From an uncultured Collinsella sp. (GTDB taxonomy: Bacteria > Actinomycetota > Coriobacteriia > Coriobacteriales > Coriobacteriaceae), in NCBI GenBank assembly GCA_900541885.1, contig UQKW01000023.1, positions 1-29,012 of the forward strand: 29,012 nucleotides of DNA. The letters are read 5' to 3'. The position numbers and the translations under genes are program-made. A model generated the notes under the pieces. That model had not been told where the DNA came from and searched no databases. It was given only the letters and a program-made list of their open reading frames with translations. Positions 15,212-22,462 of the stretch are shown here, piece by piece. Every line of letters starts with the position of its first letter. Position 1 is the stretch's first letter.

Positions 15212-15336
15212 GCGCAGCCAGCGAGCGGACGTCATTCGAGTCGAGGTGCCGCGAAAGAGGAGCGACGCGTACCTGTGTACGCGAGCGACGGTTTGAGCGG
15301 CAGACCGGCCGAATGGCGTCCGCGCAGCGTCGAGCA
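15212..15336 (-). repeat. Long palindromic intergenic element, copy A3
   Basis: The outer arms GGACGTCATTCG (15227-15238) and CGAATGGCGTCC (15310-15321) match at 11 of 12 positions. At the apex GCGTAC (15267-15272) pairs with GTACGC (15277-15282). On the minus strand it follows the glmS terminator with CTGCTCGACGCTGCGCGG, almost as in copy A2 after larE. The core 15247-15303 is nearly the same as in copy B at 27898-27953. Confidence 0.8.
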
Positions 15337-15364
15337 GTTCCGGCGTTTGGCAAAACGCCGGAAC
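15337..15364 (-). terminator. Hairpin terminator of glmS
   Basis: A 12-bp perfect stem pairs GTTCCGGCGTTT (15337-15348) with AAACGCCGGAAC (15353-15364) around four bases, five bases after the stop codon. It lacks a long T-run and merges into the palindromic element. Confidence 0.7.
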
Positions 15365-15369
15365 ATCCG

Positions 15370-17217
15370 CTACTCGACAGTAACGCTTTTCGCCAGGTTG
15401 CGCGGCTGGTCAACGTCGCAACCGCGCAGGATGGCGACCTCGCGGGCGAGCAACTGCAGCGGCACGCTCGCCGTGATGGGGCTGAACACGTCGCGGACGG
15501 CCGGCACGCGAATGATGCAGTCGGCAATCTTGTTAATCTCCTCGTCGCCCTCGGTGGCAACGACGATCACCTTGGCGCCGCGCGCCTTGCACTCCATAAG
15601 GTTCGACACCGTCTTATCGTAGGTGGCACTCTTAGTAGCCACGGCAATGACGGGGAATCCCGGGTCGATCAGTGCGATAGGACCGTGCTTCATCTCGCCG
15701 GCAGCATATGCCTCGGCGTGCAGATAGCTGACCTCCTTGAGCTTGAGCGCTCCCTCGTATGAAATAGCGGCGCCCATGCCGCGGCCCACGAACAACGCGG
15801 ACTGCGCGTCCTTGCAAGCGAGTGCCGCCTCGTGCACGGTCTCGGCCTGCGTGTCCAGAATCCACTGAATCTGCTCGGCCGTATCGGAAAGCTCGCGGAA
15901 CAGCATGCGCGCCTGCTTGGTGGTCAAGCGGTACTTGACCTGCGCCAGCAGCAGAGCCAAAAGCGTGAGGCTCACAACCTGGCCGATGAAGCTCTTGGTC
16001 GAGGCGACCGCGATCTCCTTGTTGGCCTTGGTGTAGATGACGCCGTCGCTCTCACGCGCCACGGGGCTGCCCACCACGTTGGTGATGCCGAAGACCTTGG
16101 CACCCTTGATGCGCGCATCGCGAATGGCGGCAAGGGTATCGGCCGTCTCGCCCGACTGGGACACGGCAACGACAAGCGTCGTCGGCGTAATGATGGGGTT
16201 GCGATAACGGAACTCGCTGGCCGCCTCCACCTCGGTGGGGATGCGAGCCCAGCCCTCAATGAGATTCTTGGCAATGAGGCCAGCGTGATAGCTGGTGCCG
16301 CAAGCGATCACGTAGACGCGGTCGATGTCGTTGAGCTCCTCGAGCGAAAGGCCCAGCTCGTCGATGTCGAGCTCGCCGGCCGGCGTCATACGACCAACCA
16401 GCGTATCGCGCACGACGCGCGGCTGCTCATGGATCTCCTTGAGCATAAAGTCGGGGTAGCCACCCTTTTCAGCCATGTCCAGGTCCCAGTCGATGTGGGT
16501 GACCTTGGGCTCGATAACGTTGCCGGCCTCGTCGGTGTACTCGACGCCTGCGGGCGTGAGCTTGGCAAACTGACCGTCCTCGAGCACCACAACATCGCGG
16601 GTGGCGTCGATGAGCGCGATGACATCGGAAGCAACATAGGAGCCGGTTTCGCCCACGCCGACTACGATCGGGGAATCCTTGCGGGCCACGGCGATCACGC
16701 CGGGCTCGTCAGCGCACACGGCGGCCAGACCATAGGCACCGACCACGTGGGTGCAAGCCTCGCGCACGGAGGCCATCAGGTCGTGCGTCTCGGCATAAGC
16801 CTCTTCGATCAGATGCGCGAAGACCTCGGTATCGGTCTCGCTCTTAAAGTGGTGGCCGCGGCCCTCCAGCTCTTCGCGCAGCTCGGCGAAGTTCTCGATG
16901 ATACCGTTGTGGACGATGGCGATACGACCGTCGCAGCTGGTGTGGGGGTGAGCGTTAACGACGGAGGGCTTGCCGTGGGTGGCCCAACGGGTGTGGCCGA
17001 TACCGCAGGTAGCGTCGCTGTCGATGTTGGAAAGCTCGCTCTCCAGGCCCGCGACCTTGCCCACGCGGCGGATGACGTCGAGGTGCGCCGCGGCGCCCTC
17101 GCCCACCTCGAGCGCGACGCCCGAGGAGTCATAGCCGCGATACTCCATACGCTTGAGGCCCGTGACCAGGATGTTCTTTGCAATATCAGAGCCGGTGTAG
17201 CCGACGATTCCGCACAT
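15370..17217 (-). CDS. glmS: Glutamine-fructose-6-phosphate aminotransferase (isomerising)
   Basis: The enzyme makes glucosamine-6-phosphate from fructose-6-phosphate and glutamine, the entry step to cell-wall amino sugars. The 615-residue protein opens MCGIVGYTG, so Cys2 becomes the N-terminal nucleophile of the class II glutaminase domain (to about residue 230). That domain shows GHTRWATHG and HNGIIENF. Two SIS sugar-isomerase domains follow, with VVAVSQSGETADT and STKSFIGQV. The usual C-terminal DQPRNLAKSVTVE is intact. The start is supported by GAAGGG nine bases upstream; the 21-residue in-frame extension is rejected. The gene stands alone. No glmS ribozyme-like leader is apparent, but TGGTAT-type operators lie upstream. 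Confidence 0.97.
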   Translation of the reverse strand: MCGIVGYTGSDIAKNILVTGLKRMEYRGYDSSGVALEVGEGAAAHLDVIRRVGKVAGLESELSNIDSDATCGIGHTRWATHGKPSVVNAHPHTSCDGRIAIVHNGIIENFAELREELEGRGHHFKSETDTEVFAHLIEEAYAETHDLMASVREACTHVVGAYGLAAVCADEPGVIAVARKDSPIVVGVGETGSYVASDVIALIDATRDVVVLEDGQFAKLTPAGVEYTDEAGNVIEPKVTHIDWDLDMAEKGGYPDFMLKEIHEQPRVVRDTLVGRMTPAGELDIDELGLSLEELNDIDRVYVIACGTSYHAGLIAKNLIEGWARIPTEVEAASEFRYRNPIITPTTLVVAVSQSGETADTLAAIRDARIKGAKVFGITNVVGSPVARESDGVIYTKANKEIAVASTKSFIGQVVSLTLLALLLAQVKYRLTTKQARMLFRELSDTAEQIQWILDTQAETVHEAALACKDAQSALFVGRGMGAAISYEGALKLKEVSYLHAEAYAAGEMKHGPIALIDPGFPVIAVATKSATYDKTVSNLMECKARGAKVIVVATEGDEEINKIADCIIRVPAVRDVFSPITASVPLQLLAREVAILRGCDVDQPRNLAKSVTVE

Positions 17218-17291
17218 AAGATAAATCCCTTCGTTCGCGTGACTGCAAGACGTCCACGCACAAGGGGCGCTGAGACGCATAACGTTCGAGT

Positions 17292-17350
17292 ATTGTACTC
17301 ACGCAGGCGCAAGCTGATATACCAGATGTGGTATCTCAACTTAGATACCA
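17292..17350 (-). promoter_or_regulatory. glmS promoter with TGGTAT/ATACCA half-sites
   Basis: TACAAT on the minus strand (17297-17292) is a likely -10 box. Upstream lie ATACCA (17319-17324), TGGTATCT (17329-17336) and AGATACCA (17343-17350). The last two form a perfect 8-bp inverted repeat with six bases between, and the first two a 6-bp one with four between. Half-sites of this kind are bound by GntR/HutC amino-sugar regulators such as NagR and DasR. Confidence 0.6.
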
Positions 17351-17379
17351 CCCGATGCACACACGTCCAGCCGGTCCAA

Positions 17380-17414
17380 ACCACCACAAAGGCGCCTGTC
17401 CCCTTCGTGGTGGT
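17380..17414 (-). repeat. Hairpin element D with GGGACAGG loop
   Basis: ACCACCAC (17380-17387) pairs with GTGGTGGT (17407-17414), and AAGG/CCTT extends the stem. The loop region reads GGGGACAGG on the minus strand, the same core as in the C repeats. Repeat C2 lies only 16 bases away in the same orientation. Confidence 0.7.
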
Positions 17415-17430
17415 CGCGTTGGCAACAGCG

Positions 17431-17480
17431 TTTCCCCAGATAAAACCTGCCAAAATAAACCTATCCCTTTTTGGTAGGTT
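17431..17480 (-). repeat. Short palindromic repeat, copy C2
   Basis: CCTGCCAAAA (17446-17455) and TTTTGGTAGG (17469-17478) are the arms. The minus strand reads GGGATAGG where the other copies have GGGACAGG. The conserved flank CCAGATAAAA is on the left, so it is inverted relative to C1, C3 and C4. It abuts the LacI-type gene's promoter: TACAAT at 17489-17494 is 10 bases away, so the expected -35 region falls inside the element. Confidence 0.8.
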
Positions 17481-17529
17481 TGGGATGCTACAATCTGGCT
17501 TGTACTTGAAACGCATCAAAGGGGCCGCT

Positions 17530-18642
17530 ATGGCAAAGGTAAAAATCAGCGACGTCGCGCGCGAGGCCGGGGTTTCGCTGGGCACGGTTTCCAACGCGCT
17601 CAACCACCCCGAAAAGCTGCGCCCCGAGACCCTCAAGCTCATCAACGAGACCATCAATCGCCTTGGCTACCTGCCCAACCAAAGCGCTCGTCAGCTCGCG
17701 GGCGGCGCCACCAAGTCTTTTGGCCTGGTGCTCCCCCGCCTCGATCACGGCTTTTCGCTCCAAATCGCCAGCGGCGCCCACAACGAGGCCCGTAAGCACG
17801 GCTACGACCTGCTCATCGCCAACGCCGATAACGACGATATTCTCGAGGACCATTACCTGCGCTACTTTATGGGCACCCAAATGTCCGGCGTCATGGTTCA
17901 GCCCATGGCATCCCCCGATTGGCACCCCGCCATGGCCAAGATGCCCGTGCCGATCGTCCACCTGGACATCCATTGCTCCGAGCCCGGCTACTACGTAGCG
18001 GCCGATAACGAGGCCCAGGGGCGCATCATTGCCGAACTCGCCATCGCCCGCGGTGCACGCCATATCACCGTTGTGGGTAGAGCAGCATTTATGCAACTCA
18101 CCCTGCGCGTCCTTGGCATTCATAAGGCGCTCGCCCTACACCCCGATATCAAGATCGAAGTCATCGACGCCGGCGAATGGAATACCGCCGCCGACGGCTA
18201 CGGCATCGGCGCCCAGATCGCCGAGCGCCCCGCGAACGAACGCCCCGATTTTGTCGTCGGCCTGACCGACGTGTTGGCCTCGGGCGTTATCTCGGCGCTG
18301 GTCGACAAGGGCATCTCTGTACCCGGGCAAGTACGCGTAGCAGGTTGCGATGGCAACCCGCTCGCTTGGAGCGGATCGGTCCCGCTCACTACGGTAGCGC
18401 CCCCGGGCTACGAGATTGGCCGCAAGGGTGTCCAACTGCTGATGGAGCAAATCGAGAACAAGGCCCCGGCAAAGACCAAGCATATCCGCGTCGGCTCTGC
18501 AGCGCGCACCGTCACCGCAGTCACCGCCGCCGAGGATATCAACCGCCAAGAACTGGTACGTCCGTTCCTGCTGGAACGCGCCAGCACCCAGGCAAGCAGC
18601 CAGACCGACGCCACGGCCATCAACCTCGGTGCGTATCTATAG
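17530..18642 (+). CDS. LacI-family transcriptional regulator
   Basis: The 370-residue protein has the canonical LacI layout. The helix-turn-helix is ISDVAREAGVSLGTVSNALN (about residues 6-25), the hinge helix follows at NQSARQLAGG, and a periplasmic-binding-protein-like effector domain covers about 62-340. A polar tail of about 30 residues extends past the usual end. Members sense sugars or nucleosides, but the effector cannot be told from sequence, and no sugar operon lies beside it. ATG 17530 is preceded by AAAGGGG; the frame is open far upstream, antisense to glmS, which is not real. It is divergent from glmS with 312 bases between. Confidence 0.92.
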   Translation: MAKVKISDVAREAGVSLGTVSNALNHPEKLRPETLKLINETINRLGYLPNQSARQLAGGATKSFGLVLPRLDHGFSLQIASGAHNEARKHGYDLLIANADNDDILEDHYLRYFMGTQMSGVMVQPMASPDWHPAMAKMPVPIVHLDIHCSEPGYYVAADNEAQGRIIAELAIARGARHITVVGRAAFMQLTLRVLGIHKALALHPDIKIEVIDAGEWNTAADGYGIGAQIAERPANERPDFVVGLTDVLASGVISALVDKGISVPGQVRVAGCDGNPLAWSGSVPLTTVAPPGYEIGRKGVQLLMEQIENKAPAKTKHIRVGSAARTVTAVTAAEDINRQELVRPFLLERASTQASSQTDATAINLGAYL

Positions 18643-18669
18643 CACGACCGCAAGTATGCTAAGTCGCCG

Positions 18670-18715
18670 CTTAAGCAAAAGAGGCCCGACCATTGCCGGG
18701 CCTCTTTTGCTTAAG
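18670..18715. terminator. Very strong bidirectional terminator
   Basis: A 19-bp perfect stem, CTTAAGCAAAAGAGGCCCG against its complement (18697-18715), has an eight-base loop. It serves both the LacI-type gene and the convergent HAD gene. Confidence 0.9.
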
Positions 18716-18755
18716 TGCAAACGTGAGCAATTGCTCGTTTCAACGCCGCAATTGT

Positions 18756-19406
18756 CTAGCGCACGGCCTTGACCGCCGCCGCCAGGTCGAACAACGTATC
18801 GAGCACGGCCTCGCAGCCATCCACCACGTCCTGCGGCAGCGGCACAATATCGGGGACGGCAAAGACGTGGCAGCCGGCCGTGATGCCCGAGACGCAACCA
18901 TTGCGCGAATCCTCGACCACGGCGCACTCCTCGGGGGCAAAGCCCGCACGCTCGCAGGCGAGCAGATACATCTCGGGGTCGGGCTTGCCGTGCACGACGT
19001 CCTCGCCACACGTTACCGTTTCAAACTTGTCAAAAAGACCGACCATCTTAAGGTTGCGCTCGGCCGTAACGAGGCGCGACGACGTCGCTAGACCCACGTG
19101 ATAGCCCGCAGCCAGCAGCTCGTCTAGGCACTCGGCGGCGCCGGCCTTAAGCTCCAGCTCGGTCTTGACCATCTCGTCGCGAATCTCCTTGTGGCGGACA
19201 TAGACCGCCTCGGTGGTTTCGTGGCTGCCGTAATGCTTATCGAGGATGTCCATGACATCGGGCAGCGTGCGACCGATAAACTGATGGATCAGCGCATCAT
19301 CAATCGCGAGCCCCAGCTCAGCGGCGCCTGCCTTCCAGGCCTTAATCCCCAAACGCTCGGTATCGACCAGCGTTCCATCCATGTCAAAAATAACAGCCTT
19401 GATCAT
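18756..19406 (-). CDS. HAD-superfamily hydrolase, beta-phosphoglucomutase-like
   Basis: A 216-residue haloacid-dehalogenase phosphatase or phosphomutase with an inserted helical cap (subfamily IA). Motif I is FDMDGTLVDTE, with D8 as nucleophile and D10 as acid/base. LATSSRLVTAERNL carries the motif II serine, GKPDPEMYLLACE is motif III with the lysine, and VVEDSRNGCVSGITAG is motif IV. The family dephosphorylates sugar phosphates or interconverts them, and the substrate is not predictable here. ATG 19406 follows GGGGGA. It ends close to the shared terminator and is divergent from larE. A 17-bp palindrome lies 61 bases upstream of the start. Confidence 0.9.
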   Translation of the reverse strand: MIKAVIFDMDGTLVDTERLGIKAWKAGAAELGLAIDDALIHQFIGRTLPDVMDILDKHYGSHETTEAVYVRHKEIRDEMVKTELELKAGAAECLDELLAAGYHVGLATSSRLVTAERNLKMVGLFDKFETVTCGEDVVHGKPDPEMYLLACERAGFAPEECAVVEDSRNGCVSGITAGCHVFAVPDIVPLPQDVVDGCEAVLDTLFDLAAAVKAVR

Positions 19407-19466
19407 ATCGGTCCCCCATCGACTCTCGCTGTCGCGTTGCTGCAACTCTACCGCATTTGGCAACTT

Positions 19467-19483
19467 GTATATAACGTATATAC
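19467..19483. promoter_or_regulatory. Perfect GTATATA palindrome between the HAD gene and larE
   Basis: GTATATA (19467-19473) and TATATAC (19477-19483) are perfect inverted half-sites with three bases between. The location, 61 bases upstream of the HAD start codon, fits an operator. Sites of this type are used by some GntR/HutC regulators such as TreR. The AT-rich arms could also hold the -10 box. Confidence 0.55.
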
Positions 19484-19539
19484 CATATTGCACTTTCGTT
19501 ACACAGATAGAAGTCTTATGGCAAGTAACGCATTAGGAT

Positions 19540-19572
19540 TATAGTTTTCGATCGAGCACCCAACGATAAGGA
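19540..19572 (+). promoter_or_regulatory. larE promoter -10 box and ribosome binding site
   Basis: TATAGT (19540-19545) with TTATGG 18 bases upstream is a plausible promoter. AAGGAAC precedes the ATG at 19580. Confidence 0.45.
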
Positions 19573-19579
19573 ACGTTTC

Positions 19580-20458
19580 ATGATTTTAGACACCGCGGCA
19601 CCCGCAGAGGAGCTTCAAGACAAGCTATCGGCGCTCGAGCAGCTGCTTTTGGCATACGGGCGCGTGGCTATCGGGTTTTCCGGCGGCGTTGACAGCAGCT
19701 TTTTGGCCGCCGTATGCGCCCGCATCATGCCTACCAATACCCTCCTCGTCCATCTCACCACGCCGCTCATCGGCACGCCCGAACAGGCTTCGTTTGAGCG
19801 GTCCGTTGATGGACAAGCCAATGAAGGGGCGCATTTTAAGCTCCCCGTGCTCAATCTTTCGGTCGATCAGCTGCAGCTCCCCCAAGTAGCCTGCAACGAT
19901 GCCAATCGCTGCTACCACTGCAAGCACGCCGGCTTTACCGCCATCGTCAACCACGCCAAGTCGCTCGGCTTTCCCACCGTCATCGATGGCAGCAATGCAA
20001 GCGATCGCGGTGACTACCGCCCCGGCATGCGTGCGGCAGAAGAGCTCGGCGTACGCTCACCCCTTATGGAGGTCGGCTTTACCAAGGACGAAGAGCGCGA
20101 GCTGCTGCGCGCATGGGGCTATCCCGTTTGGAACCTGCCGGCGGGAGCATGTCTTGCCACCCGCGTCCCCACGGGCGAGGAGCTTACACGCGAGAAGGTC
20201 GATTTAATCCGCGCCTGCGAGGATTACCTGCACGATCTTGATCTGGCACAGGTACGCGCGCGCTTGGTCGGCGGCTGCATGCATATCGAGGCCGCACCCG
20301 CAGATGTCGCCAAGATTGCCGCCCTCGGCGGTGCCGCCGTCGACGACAAGGGCAAGACCCCGCTGCCCGCCGTTATCGAGTCCGCGCTGCGCGAGCTGGG
20401 CTGCGGCCATATCTCCCCCGAGGTCACCCCCTACATCCACGGCAACATGAACCTTTAG
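19580..20458 (+). CDS. larE: LarE-type ATP-dependent sacrificial sulfur transferase
   Basis: LarE activates the carboxylates of the P2CMN precursor with ATP and supplies the sulfur for the nickel-pincer nucleotide cofactor of lactate racemase-type enzymes. The 292-residue protein has the PP-loop SGGVDSS (about 34-40), the conserved NRCYHCK (C111, C114), DGSNASDRGDYRPG, and AGACLATRVPTGE with C191 at the place of the sulfur-donating cysteine. Three cysteines at these places could hold an iron-sulfur cluster, as described for some LarE proteins; here that is inference. larA, larB and larC are not in the window, so its partners must lie elsewhere. Downstream comes the A2 palindromic element. Confidence 0.9.
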   Translation: MILDTAAPAEELQDKLSALEQLLLAYGRVAIGFSGGVDSSFLAAVCARIMPTNTLLVHLTTPLIGTPEQASFERSVDGQANEGAHFKLPVLNLSVDQLQLPQVACNDANRCYHCKHAGFTAIVNHAKSLGFPTVIDGSNASDRGDYRPGMRAAEELGVRSPLMEVGFTKDEERELLRAWGYPVWNLPAGACLATRVPTGEELTREKVDLIRACEDYLHDLDLAQVRARLVGGCMHIEAAPADVAKIAALGGAAVDDKGKTPLPAVIESALRELGCGHISPEVTPYIHGNMNL

Positions 20459-20459
20459 G

Positions 20460-20484
20460 TTACGCCGTTTTACAAACGGCGTAA
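20460..20484 (+). terminator. Hairpin directly after the larE stop
   Basis: An 11-bp perfect stem TTACGCCGTTT / AAACGGCGTAA closes a three-base loop, one base after the stop codon. It has no T-run and matches in position the hairpins after nitroreductase and glmS. Confidence 0.65.
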
Positions 20485-20606
20485 CTGCTCGGCGCTGCGC
20501 GGGCTCCGGACACGGCAATCTGACGTTCAACTTCACGGGCGCGACCAAAAGGTCAGCGCCCGCTTGTTTCACGTCACCTTACCGCACCCGGAGACCGCTC
20601 GCTCGC
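20485..20606 (+). repeat. Long palindromic intergenic element, copy A2
   Basis: It starts CTGCTCGGCGCTGCGCGG. CTCCGG and CCGGAG are complementary arm blocks at the place where copy A1 has CCGCAT and ATGCGG. The centre GGGCGC-GACC-AAAA-GGTC-A-GCGCCC (20537-20561) matches A1 with paired changes. TGACGT (20521-20526) and ACGTCA (20571-20576) are common to both. Confidence 0.8.
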
Positions 20607-20635
20607 ATATGCTCAACCTGCACTGCGTTAACTGA

Positions 20636-20684
20636 CCCGCCAATAAGGGACAGGTTTATTTTGGCAGGTTTTATCTGGGGAAAT
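20636..20684 (+). repeat. Short palindromic repeat, copy C3
   Basis: CCCGCCAATA (20636-20645) and TTTTGGCAGG (20659-20668) are the arms, with GGGACAGG in the loop and TTTTATCTGGGGAAA after. The left arm has two changes that weaken the pairing, while the right arm and loop are conserved. Confidence 0.85.
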
Positions 20685-20694
20685 ATCGCGAGGC

Positions 20695-20748
20695 AGTCGC
20701 CCCCCCCCTAGCACCCATCTCACTTCGAGAGACACAAGAGGGGCGACT
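20695..20748 (-). terminator. Inverted repeat after the Schlafen-type gene
   Basis: AGTCGCCCC (20695-20703) and GGGGCGACT (20740-20748) are complementary across 36 bases. The left arm merges into a run of nine C (20700-20708). A T-run is missing on the minus strand, so terminator function is uncertain. Confidence 0.4.
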
Positions 20749-20757
20749 CGGCTGCAT

Positions 20758-22458
20758 CTACTTCTTCCGATAGCGGCGGTTGCGGCTCGTCGATGAACCC
20801 ATTACTTCGATGAGTCCTTTATCCGCCATTTTTGGCAGATGGTAGCGGACGGACGAAATTTTGACCCCCGATGCAACCGCTATTTCTCGCGCCGTCATAT
20901 CCACTTCGGCTCTGAGAGCCTCCAGGATCCTATCCGCTGTCGAAGCTGACGATTCTCTGCTCATATCGATAATCTCAAACGTGTCTTTGCCACATTTTGA
21001 CAGGACATGTTTATCGACAAGATTCCCGCAGATCAGGCGAATGTCATCCGAATCCCACTTCAGGGCCTCTCGTATTTTTTGAACATCGCATACGCACCCA
21101 TGCTCCCGCATAAACATGAGCAATGTTTCCTCGCGATCCGTCAGCTCGGTGCCCACATGGCTCTGAATCCACGTGCGGTTTTCAGCAAGCTCCGCCCCGT
21201 GCCGGGAAAGCAGCACCGTAAACGAATCGGCCTTAACGATAAATTTCGGCCTTCCAAGCGAACGAGACTCCATCTCGCGAATCATAGCCGGGATACCAGA
21301 TCCCTGGCTTTCTGCAACGGGCCCCTCGGCATGCTCTAACGGCGTCGCCCCCATTAGGCTCATGAGCTTTGGGTTTCGGCAGCGCGATTCCCCGTCTGCA
21401 AGATTGTCCACCGTCTTTCCGCCCCAAAGCCCACCGGGGTTTTTGATCTCTATTCTGTCTGGATAGATATCGACACTCACGGCCTGCCCCACAAACATGG
21501 GCGAATATTCTCGATGGATGCAGGCGTTTGCCAAGGCCTCGCGCAAAACCTCCTGGGGAACTTCCCAATCCTCCCTTCTGCCAGCGCCTTGCACTATCGC
21601 CGCTTTGCGCAAGTTCCGTCCAATCGCGACAAGGGCATCTTCGATGCAAGCCGGAATCGGGCCATCGCACAACTGGCGGTCAATAAACCGGGGTTGCCCG
21701 GGTGCAGATTTTTCCACATCGGAATGAACGGCGACATCAATCATGAGTTTGGGATAGAACTGCTGGGGGTAAATTCCCGCCGACAGAAGCCCTGCGAGCT
21801 TCACCGCACCATCCTTTGTAGTGATATTGAGTCTGACCAGCTGCTTTTCCAGCGTATCGGCCCCGCGCAAAACGCGGGGGGTCTGCAGCCGGCGATTTGC
21901 GATAATAGACCGCACGACATCTGGATCCAAATCCTCGACTGTTGCCTCCGAAACCACCGTGCCGTCTGCATCGCTCGGAAGCAACGCACTCTGCAGCTCA
22001 TATAGCTCAGCGGGTGACATCTTGATATCTTTATCATCCACGCGCTTGTAGCTACCGTTCTGCACGCCGCGCGCGCCGATATAGCAAGGCTTCGCTTTAA
22101 GCTCAAGTTCAAAGATGCGCACCAGAAGCACCTGGAGCCCGTCGACCTCGCCTCGATCAAGCTCGCACCGTGGCGCATGGGTCACCACTGCCGCTGAGCC
22201 TCCGTCTCCGATACCCGAAACAAACTGATCGCGCACCCTATCGATAGCAAAGTTAGCCGAAGGAACAAATCCTTCGGCTTCGTTTAGGCCCAAAATAATG
22301 AGCCCACCCGCAGTGTTCGCAAAAGCGCTCACTGTCTCCCATACGTCTGCGCTCAATTTATTCGTGCAGGCTTTAACTTCTACCGATGCGTCATCAGTCC
22401 CCCGCCTGCGAAGGCGCTCAACGATAAGGCCAAGAGGTTCATCCAGCAGCATTGGCAT
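20758..22458 (-). CDS. Schlafen/AlbA_2-domain ATP-binding regulator with C-terminal winged helices
   Basis: The 566-residue protein belongs to the COG2865 type. An AlbA_2 (Schlafen-like) domain comes first (about 10-140, with VEVKACTNKLSADVWETVSAFANTAGG read in pieces). A RecG-C/HATPase_c_4-like domain follows (about 270-415; ALANACIHREYS, DRIEIKNPGGLWGG, ESQGSGIPAMIREM). Two winged-helix domains end the protein (about 437-495 and 508-562; the last is AREIAVASGVKISSVRYHLPKM with a basic tail). Such proteins are predicted transcription regulators, and some lie in accessory or defence regions. Function is not proven here. The ATG lies five bases after a motif of the TTTAGAGAGA array, suggesting autoregulation. 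The base composition is lower in G+C than the neighbours. Confidence 0.85.
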   Translation of the reverse strand: MPMLLDEPLGLIVERLRRRGTDDASVEVKACTNKLSADVWETVSAFANTAGGLIILGLNEAEGFVPSANFAIDRVRDQFVSGIGDGGSAAVVTHAPRCELDRGEVDGLQVLLVRIFELELKAKPCYIGARGVQNGSYKRVDDKDIKMSPAELYELQSALLPSDADGTVVSEATVEDLDPDVVRSIIANRRLQTPRVLRGADTLEKQLVRLNITTKDGAVKLAGLLSAGIYPQQFYPKLMIDVAVHSDVEKSAPGQPRFIDRQLCDGPIPACIEDALVAIGRNLRKAAIVQGAGRREDWEVPQEVLREALANACIHREYSPMFVGQAVSVDIYPDRIEIKNPGGLWGGKTVDNLADGESRCRNPKLMSLMGATPLEHAEGPVAESQGSGIPAMIREMESRSLGRPKFIVKADSFTVLLSRHGAELAENRTWIQSHVGTELTDREETLLMFMREHGCVCDVQKIREALKWDSDDIRLICGNLVDKHVLSKCGKDTFEIIDMSRESSASTADRILEALRAEVDMTAREIAVASGVKISSVRYHLPKMADKGLIEVMGSSTSRNRRYRKK

Positions 22459-22462
22459 TCCG

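Noticed and set aside
15832..17529. Plus-strand frame that runs antisense to glmS and continues into the LacI-type gene (936 residues)
   Set aside because: It is the antisense shadow of glmS. Only the part from ATG 17530, with its own ribosome binding site and the LacI helix-turn-helix, is real.
20700..20708. Run of nine C as a phase-variable switch
   Set aside because: It lies downstream of the stop codon of the Schlafen-type gene and far from any promoter, so a length change would have no evident effect.
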